Source: Saccharomycopsis fibuligera x Saccharomycopsis cf. fibuligera (taxonomy: Eukaryota; Ascomycota; Saccharomycetes; Ascoideales; Saccharomycopsidaceae). Taken from it: a stretch of 64,000 nt of DNA. The stretch covers positions 1,240,001 to 1,304,000 of the forward strand of contig CP012812.1 of assembly GCA_001936135.1 (NCBI GenBank), read 5' to 3'. The notes beneath the pieces are model-generated. The model had not been told where the DNA came from, ran no database searches, and saw only the letters and a program-made list of their open reading frames with translations. A program made the position numbers and the translations under genes. Positions 18,799-29,601 of this stretch are shown here, in pieces. Numbering within the stretch: position 1 is the first letter of the stretch; each line of letters starts with the position of its first letter.

Positions 18799-20892
18799 TT
18801 AATAATAACTTTGTTGACCGACGTTATGATTTGCCATATTCATATTACCTAGTGATTCATTTAATGGTATTCTGGTAGAGTAACTCATTTCGGGAGATAA
18901 CCGTTGCATTTGATCTGGTGCTTCTCTTTGTCTAGGGCCTGGACCCTGGCTGTACAATCGGTACTGCATCGGCACCTCAAATATTTGTCCATTGGGTAGA
19001 AGGCACCATGAACTGCTCTCCATAGAATGGCTATTATCGTCAGTAAAGTCTCCGAAACTTCCCGCTGACAAACTCTGTTGTGAATGTGGTGGAATTTGTG
19101 ACTGGTGTTGTAGGTAATGTCTTTGCTGTTGTTGTTGGTGTTCCTGTTGTTGTTGTTGTTGTTCCTGTTGTTGTTGTTGTTCCTGTTGTTGCTGATACTG
19201 CTGAGGATAAGCATAAGAGCTGTAGACTTCCGGCACCAGGTTTCTCTGTATGTTATTATATGTAGACATGTTGGGTTTAAGTTCTTCAAGTTCCATGCTT
19301 TGAGATCTAATGAGGCTGTTTTCGGCATCATAAACCAGTAAGTTTGGATATGGGTTCCGAAAGCTGGCAAAGTTGTAATCAAAAAGCAGTTCAAATAATG
19401 CAAATTCATAATCTGCATCTGTGCATCCAGTAATTGAGTCTGAAGTGTTAACATTATTGAATTTCTGTGCGGCTTTTTGAGGCTGCTGTGTTTCTGAGTC
19501 TGCAATCAACTTTTGAGGATTATTTGCGGTTGGTTTCAAGCTTTCCAAAGCTGCTACAGTGTCACTAGATTTTAAATCCCTATAATTCCCTCTGTGCTTG
19601 TATGCTTTATTTTCAAGAGGTAGCGGACTATCATCTTTCTCTTTCTTGAGCTCCTCTTTCTCATATGTATTAACACTTCCCTTCTTAGTGACACCAGTCT
19701 GCTTTTTGACATCATCAACATCACAACCGCGGTTAATTAGAAAAGTAAGATTGTCAAACCTTTTTTCAGAGTTCGGGTTCTTTATAGTAATATTACTGGG
19801 TACAGACCTGCACAGCAATTTATTAATGGAACTAGAATTGAAATTATGACCATCTGTTAAATTCATAACCTTCTTAAAAGTTGTGGTATTTTTTTTGACT
19901 TTTGAATCTGAAGCCTTGCGCCTTTTTGTGCTATTTTTGTTGGGATCTCTCAAATTTCCATTAATATAATTTATGGATTTCAAAAATTGAAACGTTTTCT
20001 GGTACTGTGCATCTTGAGAGAGCCGTAGTTTTTCTGTGTTAACTTGGCTTGATATTTGCATGTTGAGATCTTTTCTGTAGTACTCTTTTGCGTTATATAT
20101 TTTTATGGTGTTTGAATAAACGGTTTGTAGCTTGTTTATGCTTTTGGGAAGATTGTTGGAGCTGCTGAAAAGTTCACAACTGTATAAATCAAATCTCAAT
20201 TTATAGTATCCTTTCTTCAATATACCCAAGTCGCTAAACTTGAAAATAAACATTCCTTCACCTTTATCTTTTCTCGGAATGGAAGCGTCCAAACTATTGG
20301 TGGTAGCGGTGCTGGCAGAATTAATACTACTATAATCACTTTGGCTGAGCGGTGGTGCATTTGAGAGAGACAAGTCGACACCAGTAGTGCTATCTTGCTG
20401 GTTGAGCTCCTCCGTTTCCTTTGGGAACGCAAAATGACTATGACTAATGACCTCTGTGCCAATTATTAATTTCTCTGGTGTCTGCTTCGAAAAAGAGGAA
20501 GCTTTGGTCAAGCCTGAGTGTGGACTTTCCAGCAGTGGGCATCGAGATGACGGCCATTGTTTTTTAGAAAGATTGTTTGAGGTTGATTCATCATTAAGCT
20601 CTACTGCAGAGGCCCTAACAAAAAATGTACACAACATATGGTCAGTAATATCTTGGCTCGTGTACCTGTCATAAACTTTCAAACAAAGTATTGGAAACGG
20701 CTGTATGAGCCTTTTTTGAAGCTTTGGTCGAAGTGGAACATTTGGATTAGCGCTATCGCAAGACCTGGCATTTACTTTGACACTTTCTCTGGCGTTAATG
20801 GGAGACTGCATAATCAGCAACTTGTATACTGGATCGTGTACAGGCTGGATATTTTTAGGCAGCAACGGATGATATGAAATCGTCCTGGTCAT
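18799..20892 (-). CDS. Velvet-domain protein (putative transcription factor)
   Basis: 697 residues. Residues about 22-98 (VYKLLIMQSP, ARESVKVNARS, PFPILCLKVYDRYTSQD, HMLCTFFVRASA) and about 212-275 (GMFIFKFSDLGILKKGYYKL, RFDLYSCEL, VYSNTIKIYNAKEYYRKDL) line up with the two halves of the fungal velvet domain, as in VosA and VelB. Velvet has an NF-kappaB-like DNA-binding fold. A linker of about 110 Ser/Thr/Asn-rich residues splits the domain. The rest is low complexity, with a Gln/His-rich block near residues 560-605. The usual C-terminal velvet motif around STPLTRxFAxQG is not obvious. Known velvet proteins control development and secondary metabolism in filamentous fungi; the role here is unknown. 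The start is the first ATG, with a clean upstream T-rich leader. Confidence 0.7.
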   Translation of the reverse strand: MTRTISYHPLLPKNIQPVHDPVYKLLIMQSPINARESVKVNARSCDSANPNVPLRPKLQKRLIQPFPILCLKVYDRYTSQDITDHMLCTFFVRASAVELNDESTSNNLSKKQWPSSRCPLLESPHSGLTKASSFSKQTPEKLIIGTEVISHSHFAFPKETEELNQQDSTTGVDLSLSNAPPLSQSDYSSINSASTATTNSLDASIPRKDKGEGMFIFKFSDLGILKKGYYKLRFDLYSCELFSSSNNLPKSINKLQTVYSNTIKIYNAKEYYRKDLNMQISSQVNTEKLRLSQDAQYQKTFQFLKSINYINGNLRDPNKNSTKRRKASDSKVKKNTTTFKKVMNLTDGHNFNSSSINKLLCRSVPSNITIKNPNSEKRFDNLTFLINRGCDVDDVKKQTGVTKKGSVNTYEKEELKKEKDDSPLPLENKAYKHRGNYRDLKSSDTVAALESLKPTANNPQKLIADSETQQPQKAAQKFNNVNTSDSITGCTDADYEFALFELLFDYNFASFRNPYPNLLVYDAENSLIRSQSMELEELKPNMSTYNNIQRNLVPEVYSSYAYPQQYQQQQEQQQQQEQQQQQQEHQQQQQRHYLQHQSQIPPHSQQSLSAGSFGDFTDDNSHSMESSSWCLLPNGQIFEVPMQYRLYSQGPGPRQREAPDQMQRLSPEMSYSTRIPLNESLGNMNMANHNVGQQSYY

Positions 20893-23810
20893 TATGATTT
20901 CTAAGAAAGGTTTTTATTGCTGTATTATGTTGAAAAAAGAAAAAAAAAATTCAGTACTATTAAAACTTATAGCGCTTTTTTTTTTTTTTTTTTTTTTTTT
21001 TTTGGTTTTTGGTTTTTGGTTTTTGATGCAAAATAAAAAAAATAAGTAAAAATGTTTTTTCTGTAAGCTAAAGTGTTAGTTAGAAGGAAGAAAGAAAAAC
21101 AGAAAAGTAAAATAAATGTAGCGAAAAGAAAAAAAAAAAAAAAAAAAAAAAAAAGGCAAAGCAAACAGGGCCAAGCTATTTAAAAATGCTTTCAGAGAAA
21201 GGGGAAAAACAGCAAATTTAAGAAACCCGTCAATTTGTCAAAGGCGAAGGCAAGGTGCAGTGCTTACAACAATAAGCGTCAACGTGTGTCACTTTCTGTG
21301 CGTCCAGTTGCATCGTGGCAAATATTTCCAGAAACATCATTGACGAACTTCAAAGCAATCCCCAGCAACTGAACCACAAAAAGAAATAAGATCTTTACAG
21401 TCCAGGCTAACTTTCTAAATGCAAGCAGATAGACCCTTGAAAAAAAGAGCTAAACACCGGAAGATTAGAATTGATGCTTGATTAGTTTTATACAGTTCAA
21501 TTATTTTTCCAATGCGTCTTCCGCTTGTTCTTGCCCAGCAAACGGTACAGTATTTTTTGGGCGTACAAAAGCCACAGCCTGATTTCCAATAATGGGAAAA
21601 CAGTTTTGCTGATTCTTGCCTATAGAACGGATTTATCTCAGCAGTAACTCTGGGGTTTGCTCAAACAATATAAGCGATAATAAACAACATGAAGTTCCGA
21701 AGTCCGTAACTACAAATCGCATGGCAACCCGAAAGCCGAAAAAAAACAAGCACAAAAACCGATTTTTTTTGAATTTTGAATTTCTCATCTCACCTCTGTT
21801 GGTTTGATGCTTTAATGGTCTAGAATAACCTTTGTTCAGCAGTTTTCAGCAAATTCTTTACAGTTTGTTTTATTGTTGTGCCTGTGCAAAATAGTAGAGT
21901 AACTAAAAAAAAAAAAAATGTATAAGCTTACACTTTAAGATATCGCATGGATTGCTAGGGTCATCATCAACTGCAATGGCAGAACCATGAAGCTACTATA
22001 GTTCAAAATGTGCATTACCATAATAATTTGGATGCTCTCTGTCCTTGCAATGTTTGCGAAAGGCTTGTTTGGTTCATTCATTATCCATTCACCCATCCCA
22101 TCATCAGCCGCCCTTTCGGATTCTTATCTTCGGTCCGCTTGTCAAACTGTTTCGCCATGCGCCTGTATGCAAGATTGTCAGTTAGTTTTAGTTAGCGGCT
22201 GCAAGTAAACTGAGGTCAATATAACAAATTTTGCCTATTTTGTAGTTGCCTGCGAACAGTTATAGAAAGCGAAATACTTTGATACCTCATTTGCACATAT
22301 TTTGTCTTGGCCATTGCTATGACAAAACACTGCACAAATTTTTTTTCTCACAGGAAGATGTGAATACCTCGAGATGCATTGCCATGTAAAGTAATGTTGA
22401 CATAACGGTTATCTCCTCACAATCCAGTGTTCTGGGCAGTAAAGCGGGCTAAAAAAGTATGTTGTCACACCGCAAAAGTTTGTTATACCACAAAACCGCA
22501 AAATTAACTGAAAAGCAAAGGGGCTAAAAAAAAGTACTAAACAAACGCAGAGTGAAAGTATACCATAAAGCAAAAGCACTTTATAATACCATAGTTGCAA
22601 CAAAGAGAATAAAATAAGTTTGATTACCTTTTTTTAAAGAGTATGAGGCGAAACCGCAATCTCCGTCCCTTGTGCTGGAAGGAAGAAAAAGTATAGGGTT
22701 GAACGTAACAAAGTTTCTATGCTATCCTTGGAATTTTTTTTTTTTTTTTTTTTTCACTTTTTTCTTTTTTGTTAAAAGGTATTTACCTTTTGCTTTAGTT
22801 CCTGGCATGATATATAATGTACAGCTCCCACCTTACTTCCAGTTATAATTTAACCCACCACACATTGTTTGCATTTCTGTTTTTCCTATCTTTAATCGAA
22901 TGTTCTTTATTTTATAGACTACAGTCTATTACATGGAATATGTCGGGGTGTTGAAAGTGAATTGCTTTATACTCAAGTATCGATCAAAGTTAAGGAAACA
23001 TCCCGTTTCTTGCCCTTTTCCATCGTATACTAATTATTGTTAAAACCCGACAAGCACTTCCGCTATATGAAGATTACTAATGTTATAAAAAATGCATATT
23101 TTGTCCAATTTTTATCTATACAACTTACATGATGTTTAGTATCTGCAATCACGCAACTATGCTTGTTGCTGGATATCATATTCTAAGTCACTTTTTATGG
23201 TTTATAGTTTATGGTTTATGGCTTGTGGCTATGTTTTTTGTTTTTGCCCCTTTATTTGGCCAGCTTTACACAATTTGCAAGTTATCGTCGTTTTCCTTGC
23301 CACTACCAGTGGTGTGAAAATAAATACTCCGTGCAATTCTCCCCACAAAGTGGCATCAAGAATGACATCAAATTATGGCCATAGTAGCACCGCACCGCTA
23401 GTGAATCAGCTCTTTTGGAATCATAAAATACTTCATCTCGTGGTCTCACATGGCTTTACATTGTACGCGCATAACAAAATTGGTTACTTTGCATTTGTGC
23501 CTCTTAAGTAATTGTGCTCTTCTGTCGTATCTTGAACTACATTCTGAATAAAGTTCATTTAACATCAACAACAGCTTCAGATACAAAAAATGACCTCCTC
23601 TTCTTTCTTTTCTTTTCTTATTTTTCCTTTTCTTAATAGAACTTATTTAGTTTGACTTAGCCGAAGCAGTAGGTTCCAGATCGAGGTTATTAGGTATCTT
23701 GGTAATTCGTATTATTATCATTAATTGTAAACTAGTATAATGTTTGGAACATGAACTTGTTCTCGTATTTACACAAAAAAGAGCACACTTTGTCTTGCAA
23801 TTACCGCCTC
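20893..23810. other. Long intergenic region (2.9 kb)
   Basis: Upstream of the velvet gene and downstream of the WDR68-like gene. Holds long T and A runs at about 20979-21003 and 21129-21153, a GGTTTTT tandem repeat at about 21003-21024, and a GTTTATG-type repeat at about 23196-23222. No gene, tRNA or snRNA recognised; open frames are short and unconvincing. A non-coding transcript cannot be excluded. Confidence 0.55.
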
Positions 23811-25786
23811 TCAATATGTCTTCACTCCCTGGAAGCCTTTGCCACTAACAACTCCAAACCAATCTCCCACTTTATTCCACCGCACGTTGTTAATTTCGAG
23901 TGGATCGCAATAACTGTAATCCGGATACTCGATAATATTGCTACGCAACATGTAGTTACTGCTGTTATTGTTAACGCTGGTGATACCACTATTATTAGTA
24001 CCAATACGGTTGGCGGTATTATTGATGTTATTATTTATGCTGTTAATTCCACCGAGTGCAGGCTTCCAACTCACTGTACCACCTTGAACCAATCTTTTTT
24101 GAAATTCGCTGCTTATCAGTCTTCCACCGCTCCCTATTCCTGATCCATTAGTAGTAATCTGCCCTGTGTTGCTAACATTGCCATTAGTTGCGCCACTTGC
24201 ACCTGAAACGTTAGCAACACCTCGTTGCCGAGCACTACCACTATTGTGCAAGTTGTTCAAATCGCTTAGATCCCATATTAGTGCCTGGCAGTCATCGGAA
24301 CCACTAAGCAAAATTTGCTTGTTTGGATGCCATGCGATGGAATTGACACTAGCACTGTGTCCATTGAGGATAAAAGTTGGATTCCCCGGGTACCGCATAT
24401 CTAGAATATACACCAAGTTAGAATTAAGCCCAACCGTAGCGATAATATTTTGATTGGTTTTGCAAGTGTCTAACCTCAATAACGGGAATTGACTGTTGAC
24501 GGTTGGTTCATTGCCTGGAGCAGTAGTAGCCGCTGGCGTTGTAGTTGTTGAAATTGTTGGATTACTGGGTAATGTTTGTGGTGGCTCATATATGATGGTT
24601 GAATGTTCAAGAGATCTCAAATCAAACAACCTTACTGACCCATCAGCTCCCACTGAGAAAAAAGTGTTCAAATCATTATGGATAAATTTCACATCGTAAA
24701 CTTCTGAATCATGAGCAATTAATTGAGTCTTGACTGCTTGTTTTGTAAGATCCCAAAGTGTGCATGTGGTATCAATGCTGCAAGTTAAAATGTAATTTAT
24801 ATCAACAGTGTTCCAGTCAAATGAGGTTAGTGGTGGTAATGAGTTTTGGTCAAGCTTTGAGTTCATCAATTTCAACTTCTCGCTAATTCTGTGTACTGGG
24901 TAGTTGCCTAGATGGCCGCGGTTGGATAAGTAATTGCTGGCGTTATTATAAGCGCTGTGAGCATCGTGATCTTCTTCAAGCTGCCAAAGTTGCAAATACT
25001 GGCTCGAAGATGCGAATCTCTGAACTCCGTGTTCAGGAATTTTGGGATCCCATAGCACTTTAGTAGCTGGATACGTTACATCAGTTTCTGCGACTCTGCG
25101 GAAATTATAATCATCATTACTGCTATTATTGGATTGCTGCATGTCGCCATTTTCACTGGTGTAGTTATTAATCACTTGCAACTTATTGATCAGGTCTTCA
25201 CGGTATGTGGAAAATACAATTGACTGTGTGGCTTTGTTGTTGTTATTGCTGTTTATTGTGTTTGTCCAGTCAAAGAAATACAATGGGTAATTTGACTCGT
25301 AGTACGATGCCCTTAATGGGAGAATATTATTATTGCTATTACTTTGGGTTGCAGCAGTGGCAGCTGTTCTGCCAGTATTGTAAAAAAATGATCCATTATT
25401 ATTACTATTTGATGAGTCTATCGTGGTAGTGGTAGCGTTATTACCCACTGTATTGGCAGTAGTCAAAGTATTACTGCTGCCATTGACACTGTTTGTTTGA
25501 CTGAGGTTGGTATTGGGGAAATACGAGCCGTTTGGGCTGTTTTGGGTGATCGATTCATCCAGTATTGCCGGGGAGTCTTGAAGTCAGCTAATATTAGTAG
25601 AAGTACTTAACACTATTTTTGCAAAGCTGCCAAGTCCTTTAATAACATGATCAGAGCGTTCGAAGTGGCACATTGTCACTTGTCTGCTTATCTAGCTCGA
25701 GAATACAGCAAAACGGAAAGGAAAAAGGATAACAAACACATACAGTACATTGGCTTGTTTTGGTTGGCATTCCCCCATTGATTCAT
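23811..25786 (-). CDS. WDR68/DCAF7-type WD40 protein (YPL247C homologue), one intron
   Basis: Predicted join of exon 1 (25786 down to 25744, MNQWGNANQNKPMY plus one base) and exon 2 (25576 down to 23811), 602 residues. Exon 2 alone has no in-frame ATG start, which is why the upstream exon is needed. The body matches the conserved DCAF7/WDR68 family: SFDWNTVDINYILTCSIDTT, KTQLIAHDSEVYDVKF, FFSVGADGSVRLFDLRSLEH, STIIYEPPQ, SVNSIAWHPNK and DDCQALIWDLSDL, with the end EINNVRW. In animals and plants these proteins are scaffolds for DYRK kinases and MYB/bHLH complexes; yeast YPL247C is little characterised. Asn/Thr/Ser-rich inserts lengthen the protein. It is divergent from the gene at 25965. Confidence 0.8.
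25577..25743 (-). other. Predicted intron of WDR68-like gene, 167 nt
   Basis: Donor GTATGT at 25743-25738. The branch-like TACTAAT is followed within a few bases by a TAG that would leave a stop in frame. The next AG (TTCAAG) joins exon 1 to exon 2 in frame. Confidence 0.6.
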
Positions 25787-25946
25787 TTTCGTTAGTGTTG
25801 GGCCAGGATGAAGATAAGATAGCAAATCCAGAGCCTTTGCGGTTGTAGTTCTTATTGTATACATTATATATTTATACATCTATCTGAATGTGATATTATT
25901 GTGTTCTGTTCGCTACTGTTTTGCTTGGCTGTCGCTGACAGAAAGC

Positions 25947-25953
25947 TGAGTCA
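25947..25953 (+). promoter_or_regulatory. Gcn4-type site TGAGTCA
   Basis: Perfect TGASTCA in the short divergent spacer, 12 bp before the upstream ATG of the next gene. It suggests that transcription of that gene may start downstream and use the ATG at 26121. Confidence 0.4.
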
Positions 25954-25964
25954 ACGTGTGAGGA

Positions 25965-26948
25965 ATGGATGACATAATCTCGTCATTCTTTGGTTTTTCT
26001 TCGTTGCTCAAACACATTATCAGCAAATTTACTTATAAAGCTGACCAGTTTCAAAGTCGCTCTTCTCTACGCCAATGGCAGTTTCTACTAGCTTCAAGTA
26101 CAGCGCAACCACACCGTACAATGTTGAACAGTATAGGAATAGCACATTTTAGAAGCACTGCCAGCAGAACTGCTTTGAGCCGTGCTCTTCAAAATTATGC
26201 ATCGAAGACGTTAATCTCACCATTTTTGTCGCTATCGCACAGCACCGGAACCCACAATCACAAGTTCTCCACCAGCTCTCGTCAATCGTTGCATACCAAA
26301 TCACAGCTGAATTTTGAACACAACTCCTTCGAATTAAATAAATTACAACCTTCACAGATATCGCCGCTACAAAAGCAACCACAACAAAAACTGACCCACC
26401 CGGTGCTAAGAATTCCAATAATACGAATCCTTCCACGCTTTGCAAAGAAACTCATTGTGAATTTTTACCAAGAACCTATAAGCAGTCTTTTCTCTTTTTT
26501 GATTGTTTACGAAATCTACGGGCTTGTGCCATTTCTCAGTATATGGTACTGCTTGCATAACTATGAGTTTTTACATTTTTTGTCCTCGGGCAGCTTGCTC
26601 TTACCGGACTGGATGCTCATTAAAGGAACTGAAGTGATTGATAAGTTGCTTCGCACAACTTCTTTGGTAGAGACTTTTTCAGTAAAAGACACAACCCGCT
26701 TGATGCTCGACGGTGCCAAAGCGTTTGCAGTGACTCAAAGTTTATTCCCAATACGGGCAGCTTTGGCATTTATGACAATGGGTCCATTTACCAGAGTTTT
26801 CATACGACCAATTAGAAAGCTTTTTAGTAAGAATGGTAAAGATGGAACAAATAACGGTGATGGGACGGGAAAGTCTGATGATGAAATATGGAAGACGGGA
26901 TTAGATAATGATGTGAAGTTTAAGAAGTTGAGCAAGAAGAGATTGTGA
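25965..26948 (+). CDS. Mitochondrial DUF1279/FAM210-like membrane protein
   Basis: 327 residues from 25965, or 275 from the second candidate ATG at 26121. The latter start (MLNSIGIAHFRSTASRTALS) looks more like a mitochondrial presequence: basic, Ser/Ala-rich and poor in acids. A hydrophobic segment (SLFSFLIVYEIYGLVPFLSI) precedes a C-terminal stretch GAKAFAVTQSLFPIRAALAF with FIRPIRKLF, resembling the end of DUF1279 domains such as yeast Nat2 and Mrx11 and animal FAM210. A soluble charged tail ends in KKLSKKRL. Localisation and family are inferred from pattern. It shares a promoter of under 200 bp with the WDR68-like gene. Confidence 0.5.
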   Translation: MDDIISSFFGFSSLLKHIISKFTYKADQFQSRSSLRQWQFLLASSTAQPHRTMLNSIGIAHFRSTASRTALSRALQNYASKTLISPFLSLSHSTGTHNHKFSTSSRQSLHTKSQLNFEHNSFELNKLQPSQISPLQKQPQQKLTHPVLRIPIIRILPRFAKKLIVNFYQEPISSLFSFLIVYEIYGLVPFLSIWYCLHNYEFLHFLSSGSLLLPDWMLIKGTEVIDKLLRTTSLVETFSVKDTTRLMLDGAKAFAVTQSLFPIRAALAFMTMGPFTRVFIRPIRKLFSKNGKDGTNNGDGTGKSDDEIWKTGLDNDVKFKKLSKKRL

Positions 26949-27476
26949 ATAGACAGCAAGATTCCTTCTTTGATGGAATATTCATCAAGCTGTAAATAGA
27001 TGATTAGCAATATATGTTCTTTGAGAAGTTTTCTTTTTTTTTTTTTTTTTCTTTTCAATTATATGCTCTTGTAGCTTCTTCTGGCCTATCAAACCCAATT
27101 ATCGAAAACCCCAATGTCAGAATTCCGTGCGAACAGGGCTTAAATCTTCATTTATAAAGCAGCACCTCTCGTCTCCCCAGACGGTGAATCATTGGCACAG
27201 CAGGTGGAATCCGGGGATGCATGAGCAAATAGACTATTTTGTATTGCACTGTATAATAGGTGGCATCGCACGGGAAAAGTAAAAAACAGAACAACACTTT
27301 GTAGTGTTTTCTTTTCAACTTTTTCTTCTTTCAAAACAGCCATCTTTTTTTACAACACTGGCTTCTGTTGTTGTTGTTTTTTGCTCCTAACTTTATCCTT
27401 GTTTTGCTGATTCAATCATTGGATCTTATCTTCTGGCCAATTATTTGCCAAAATCTGCTAAGCAATCATTGCAAAA
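26949..27476. other. Intergenic before gluconokinase
   Basis: A T run at about 27033-27050 in the 3' flank, then ordinary promoter-like sequence. No gene recognised. Confidence 0.6.
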
Positions 27477-28291
27477 ATGACATCTTCCTCTTCAAAATAC
27501 ATTTTAGTTGTTGGTGGTCCTTGCGGTTGTGGTATGTTCAATTGGGAAGGGCAGATCTTTTCAAAGCTTTGCCTGCTAGCTAAAAATCAGGGTATATATT
27601 ATTGGTTTAAATGCTAACTGCCTTTTCTAGGAAAATCCTCTGTCGGCGAAGACTTATCAAAGCTACTTGCTGCGCCGTTTATCGAAGGCGACAGTGTCCA
27701 TCCAAAAGAGGTATGCACTTTTTAATCACCGCAAGTTTTCTTAAAGCTACTGGAAATACAGTCAAAAATACTAACCTAGAGTGCTAGAATGTCATTAAAA
27801 TGAGCCAAGGCATTCCATTGACCGATGAGGACCGATGGGGGTGGCTCAAACAAATAGCTCAGCAATCCTACTCTGCCCTTGAATCTTCAACCACTAATAC
27901 AACCCACAAGAAGAACAAATTCTCCATAGTTAGTTGCTCAAGCTTGAAAAAAGTCTACCGTGACTCGATTATTGAAGAAGTCGAATCCAGAGACCCTTCA
28001 GTTAAAGTGATTTTTGTATTTTTGAACATCTCCATACAGGCATCCAAGGCCAGAGTGGCGGCCAGAAAAAATCATTACATGAAGCCAGTCATGGTTGATT
28101 CGCAATTCGAAATATTGCAGACCCCAGTGGGAGACGAGGTGATGATTGGTGATGAAGTCAAGAGCAAAGAAAGTGAGTATAACGTGAATCTACGAGGCAA
28201 TGCTATTGTGATTGATCCTGACGTCAAGGATCGCCACGAGATCACAGATGAGGTGTTCACCAAGCTCAAGGCGTTGGGGATTGCAGAGTGA
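27477..28291 (+). CDS. Gluconokinase (YDR248C-like), three exons
   Basis: Phosphorylates D-gluconate to 6-phosphogluconate in the cytosol, feeding the pentose phosphate pathway. Exons 27477-27531, 27631-27710 and 27788-28291 give 212 residues; the S. cerevisiae protein has 193. The first exon junction builds the P-loop GGPCGCGKSSVGEDLSKLL. Exon 2 carries FIEGDSVHPKE, and exon 3 starts NVIKMSQGIPLTDEDRWGWL, the family signature. It continues with SIVSCSSLKKVYRD and FLNISIQASKARVAARKNHY. Both introns have GTATGT/GTATGC donors and (T/A)-CTAAC branch points. Without splicing only the last exon would be open, so the intron model is well supported. Confidence 0.92.
27532..27630 (+). other. Gluconokinase intron 1, 99 nt
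   Basis: Donor GTATGT, branch TGCTAAC, acceptor TTTTCTAG at 27630. Confidence 0.9.
27711..27787 (+). other. Gluconokinase intron 2, 77 nt
   Basis: Donor GTATGC, perfect branch TACTAAC. Acceptor GCTAG at 27787; a nearer TAG would break the frame. Confidence 0.88.
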
Positions 28292-28743
28292 ATAAATGAT
28301 ATATAGTAAAGGCTAACAATGCTTTTCATAGATACAAATAATGACCCCCAAGTAAAGGTTTATATTTTGTGGTTTTTTAATATATTGTAAAAGGTTTTGT
28401 CCTTAAAATCACCGGGGGATCTGGATGTAGGCGGTCTTGTGAAGGCTGTCAAAGCTACCCGTGTGGTCAGTTTACTATTTCTATTTTTTATTTTTTTATT
28501 TTTATTTTTTTTTTTTTTTTTTGTTTTTGAAGGGCGCATGCGCATCGCCAACCGAAAATTTATTGTTTACTCTAACAGAACCATTGAAAGAATACAGTGC
28601 CCAACAAACTTCAACGACAGCACCAGAAGCAAATACAATAGTACTGCTAAAACAGATTTTTTCTGCGTCCTTATGTTAGAAGATCACACCTAGTTTGGTA
28701 CGAGAACTATAAGCAATTATATATGATCTAATTGACTCAATCT

Positions 28744-28780
<37 letters not shown>

Positions 28781-28782
28781 CA
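28292..28782. other. Intergenic with (ATC)n next to RMI1 start
   Basis: T-rich patch at 28470-28521 and an ATC microsatellite at about 28744-28781. No gene recognised. Confidence 0.6.
28744..28781 (+). repeat. (ATC)n microsatellite in RMI1 leader
   Basis: About a dozen ATC triplets ending 2 bases before the ATG at 28783. The frame is open through it from a TTG but not from an ATG. Confidence 0.9.
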
Positions 28783-29601
28783 ATGTCCTTGGATCAAGAT
28801 ATCACCAAACTTTCACCATCTCAGGTCACCACTCTTTACACAGCATTCAACCTCCCCAATGCATCTAGACCACCAACAATTCCAGAGCTTCTCTCATCGC
28901 TCAACCCCAATACCAAAACTACCACTGCCCCTATAGTGTTACAAGTAGTTGACATTAAACATATCAGTAAATCCAGCATTAACCAGATTGACGAACTTCT
29001 CGGCATAATCAACCCCAATGAGTCCCGTTCTGATAAATTGCATACTGGAAAACAAAATATTGCTGCTGGAAATGGTTCGGCAAGTGCCAGAAAGCAGCCA
29101 TCGAGGCAAAGGATGGTCAGAGAGATCAATCTTGATCAGCAAGACGCTGACAATGTCGCGGTTCACGGTGATGCCAATACCAACAACAATAATAATAATA
29201 GTAATAATAATAATAATAACTCTTTAGCGTCACAAAACAACAAGAGCTACTATAAGTGGACTTTTGCCGATCATCAAGGAAACTTAATCTATGCCTTTGA
29301 ACTAACTAAACTATCCTACCATAATGCACAAGGAAACACAAGTAACAGCAGCAATGAAGACGCCATAACTGCCATGTCAATGCCGGTGCCTTTGGGCGCT
29401 AAAGTCATCATTAGACAAGGGACAAAAATAATGCTTGACGTGTTGCTTCTCACTAGTCGCTCAGTACAGTTTCGTTACAATGTTGCGCCAAGTGGCGGTG
29501 GCTTGTCGCAGCAGAGGGCCGCAGCGGGAAAATTGGCAATGAATAGAGTAATTTTGCAAGAGTTGCGGAAAAGATTAGAGGAAAATGAAGGTAACGGCTA
29601 G
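28783..29601 (+). CDS. RMI1: RMI1, subunit of the Sgs1-Top3-Rmi1 complex
   Basis: 272 residues starting MSLDQDITKLSPSQ. Rmi1 is an OB-fold protein that stimulates Top3 decatenation and Holliday-junction dissolution by the RecQ helicase complex in the nucleus. Supporting segments are PIVLQVVDIKHISKSS in the N-terminal part and the OB-fold core KWTFADHQGNLIYAFEL, PLGAKVIIRQGTKIMLDVLL and LTSRSVQFRYNV. An Asn-rich insert separates the two. S. cerevisiae Rmi1 has 241 residues. The upstream in-frame extension would be poly-Ile from a microsatellite and lacks an ATG, so the start at 28783 is preferred. Confidence 0.78.
   Translation: MSLDQDITKLSPSQVTTLYTAFNLPNASRPPTIPELLSSLNPNTKTTTAPIVLQVVDIKHISKSSINQIDELLGIINPNESRSDKLHTGKQNIAAGNGSASARKQPSRQRMVREINLDQQDADNVAVHGDANTNNNNNNSNNNNNNSLASQNNKSYYKWTFADHQGNLIYAFELTKLSYHNAQGNTSNSSNEDAITAMSMPVPLGAKVIIRQGTKIMLDVLLLTSRSVQFRYNVAPSGGGLSQQRAAAGKLAMNRVILQELRKRLEENEGNG

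Noticed and set aside
23811-25466. WD40 protein as PEX7
   Set aside because: The DCAF7/WDR68 signature HDSEVYDVKF with DLRSLEHSTIIYE is specific and unlike Pex7.
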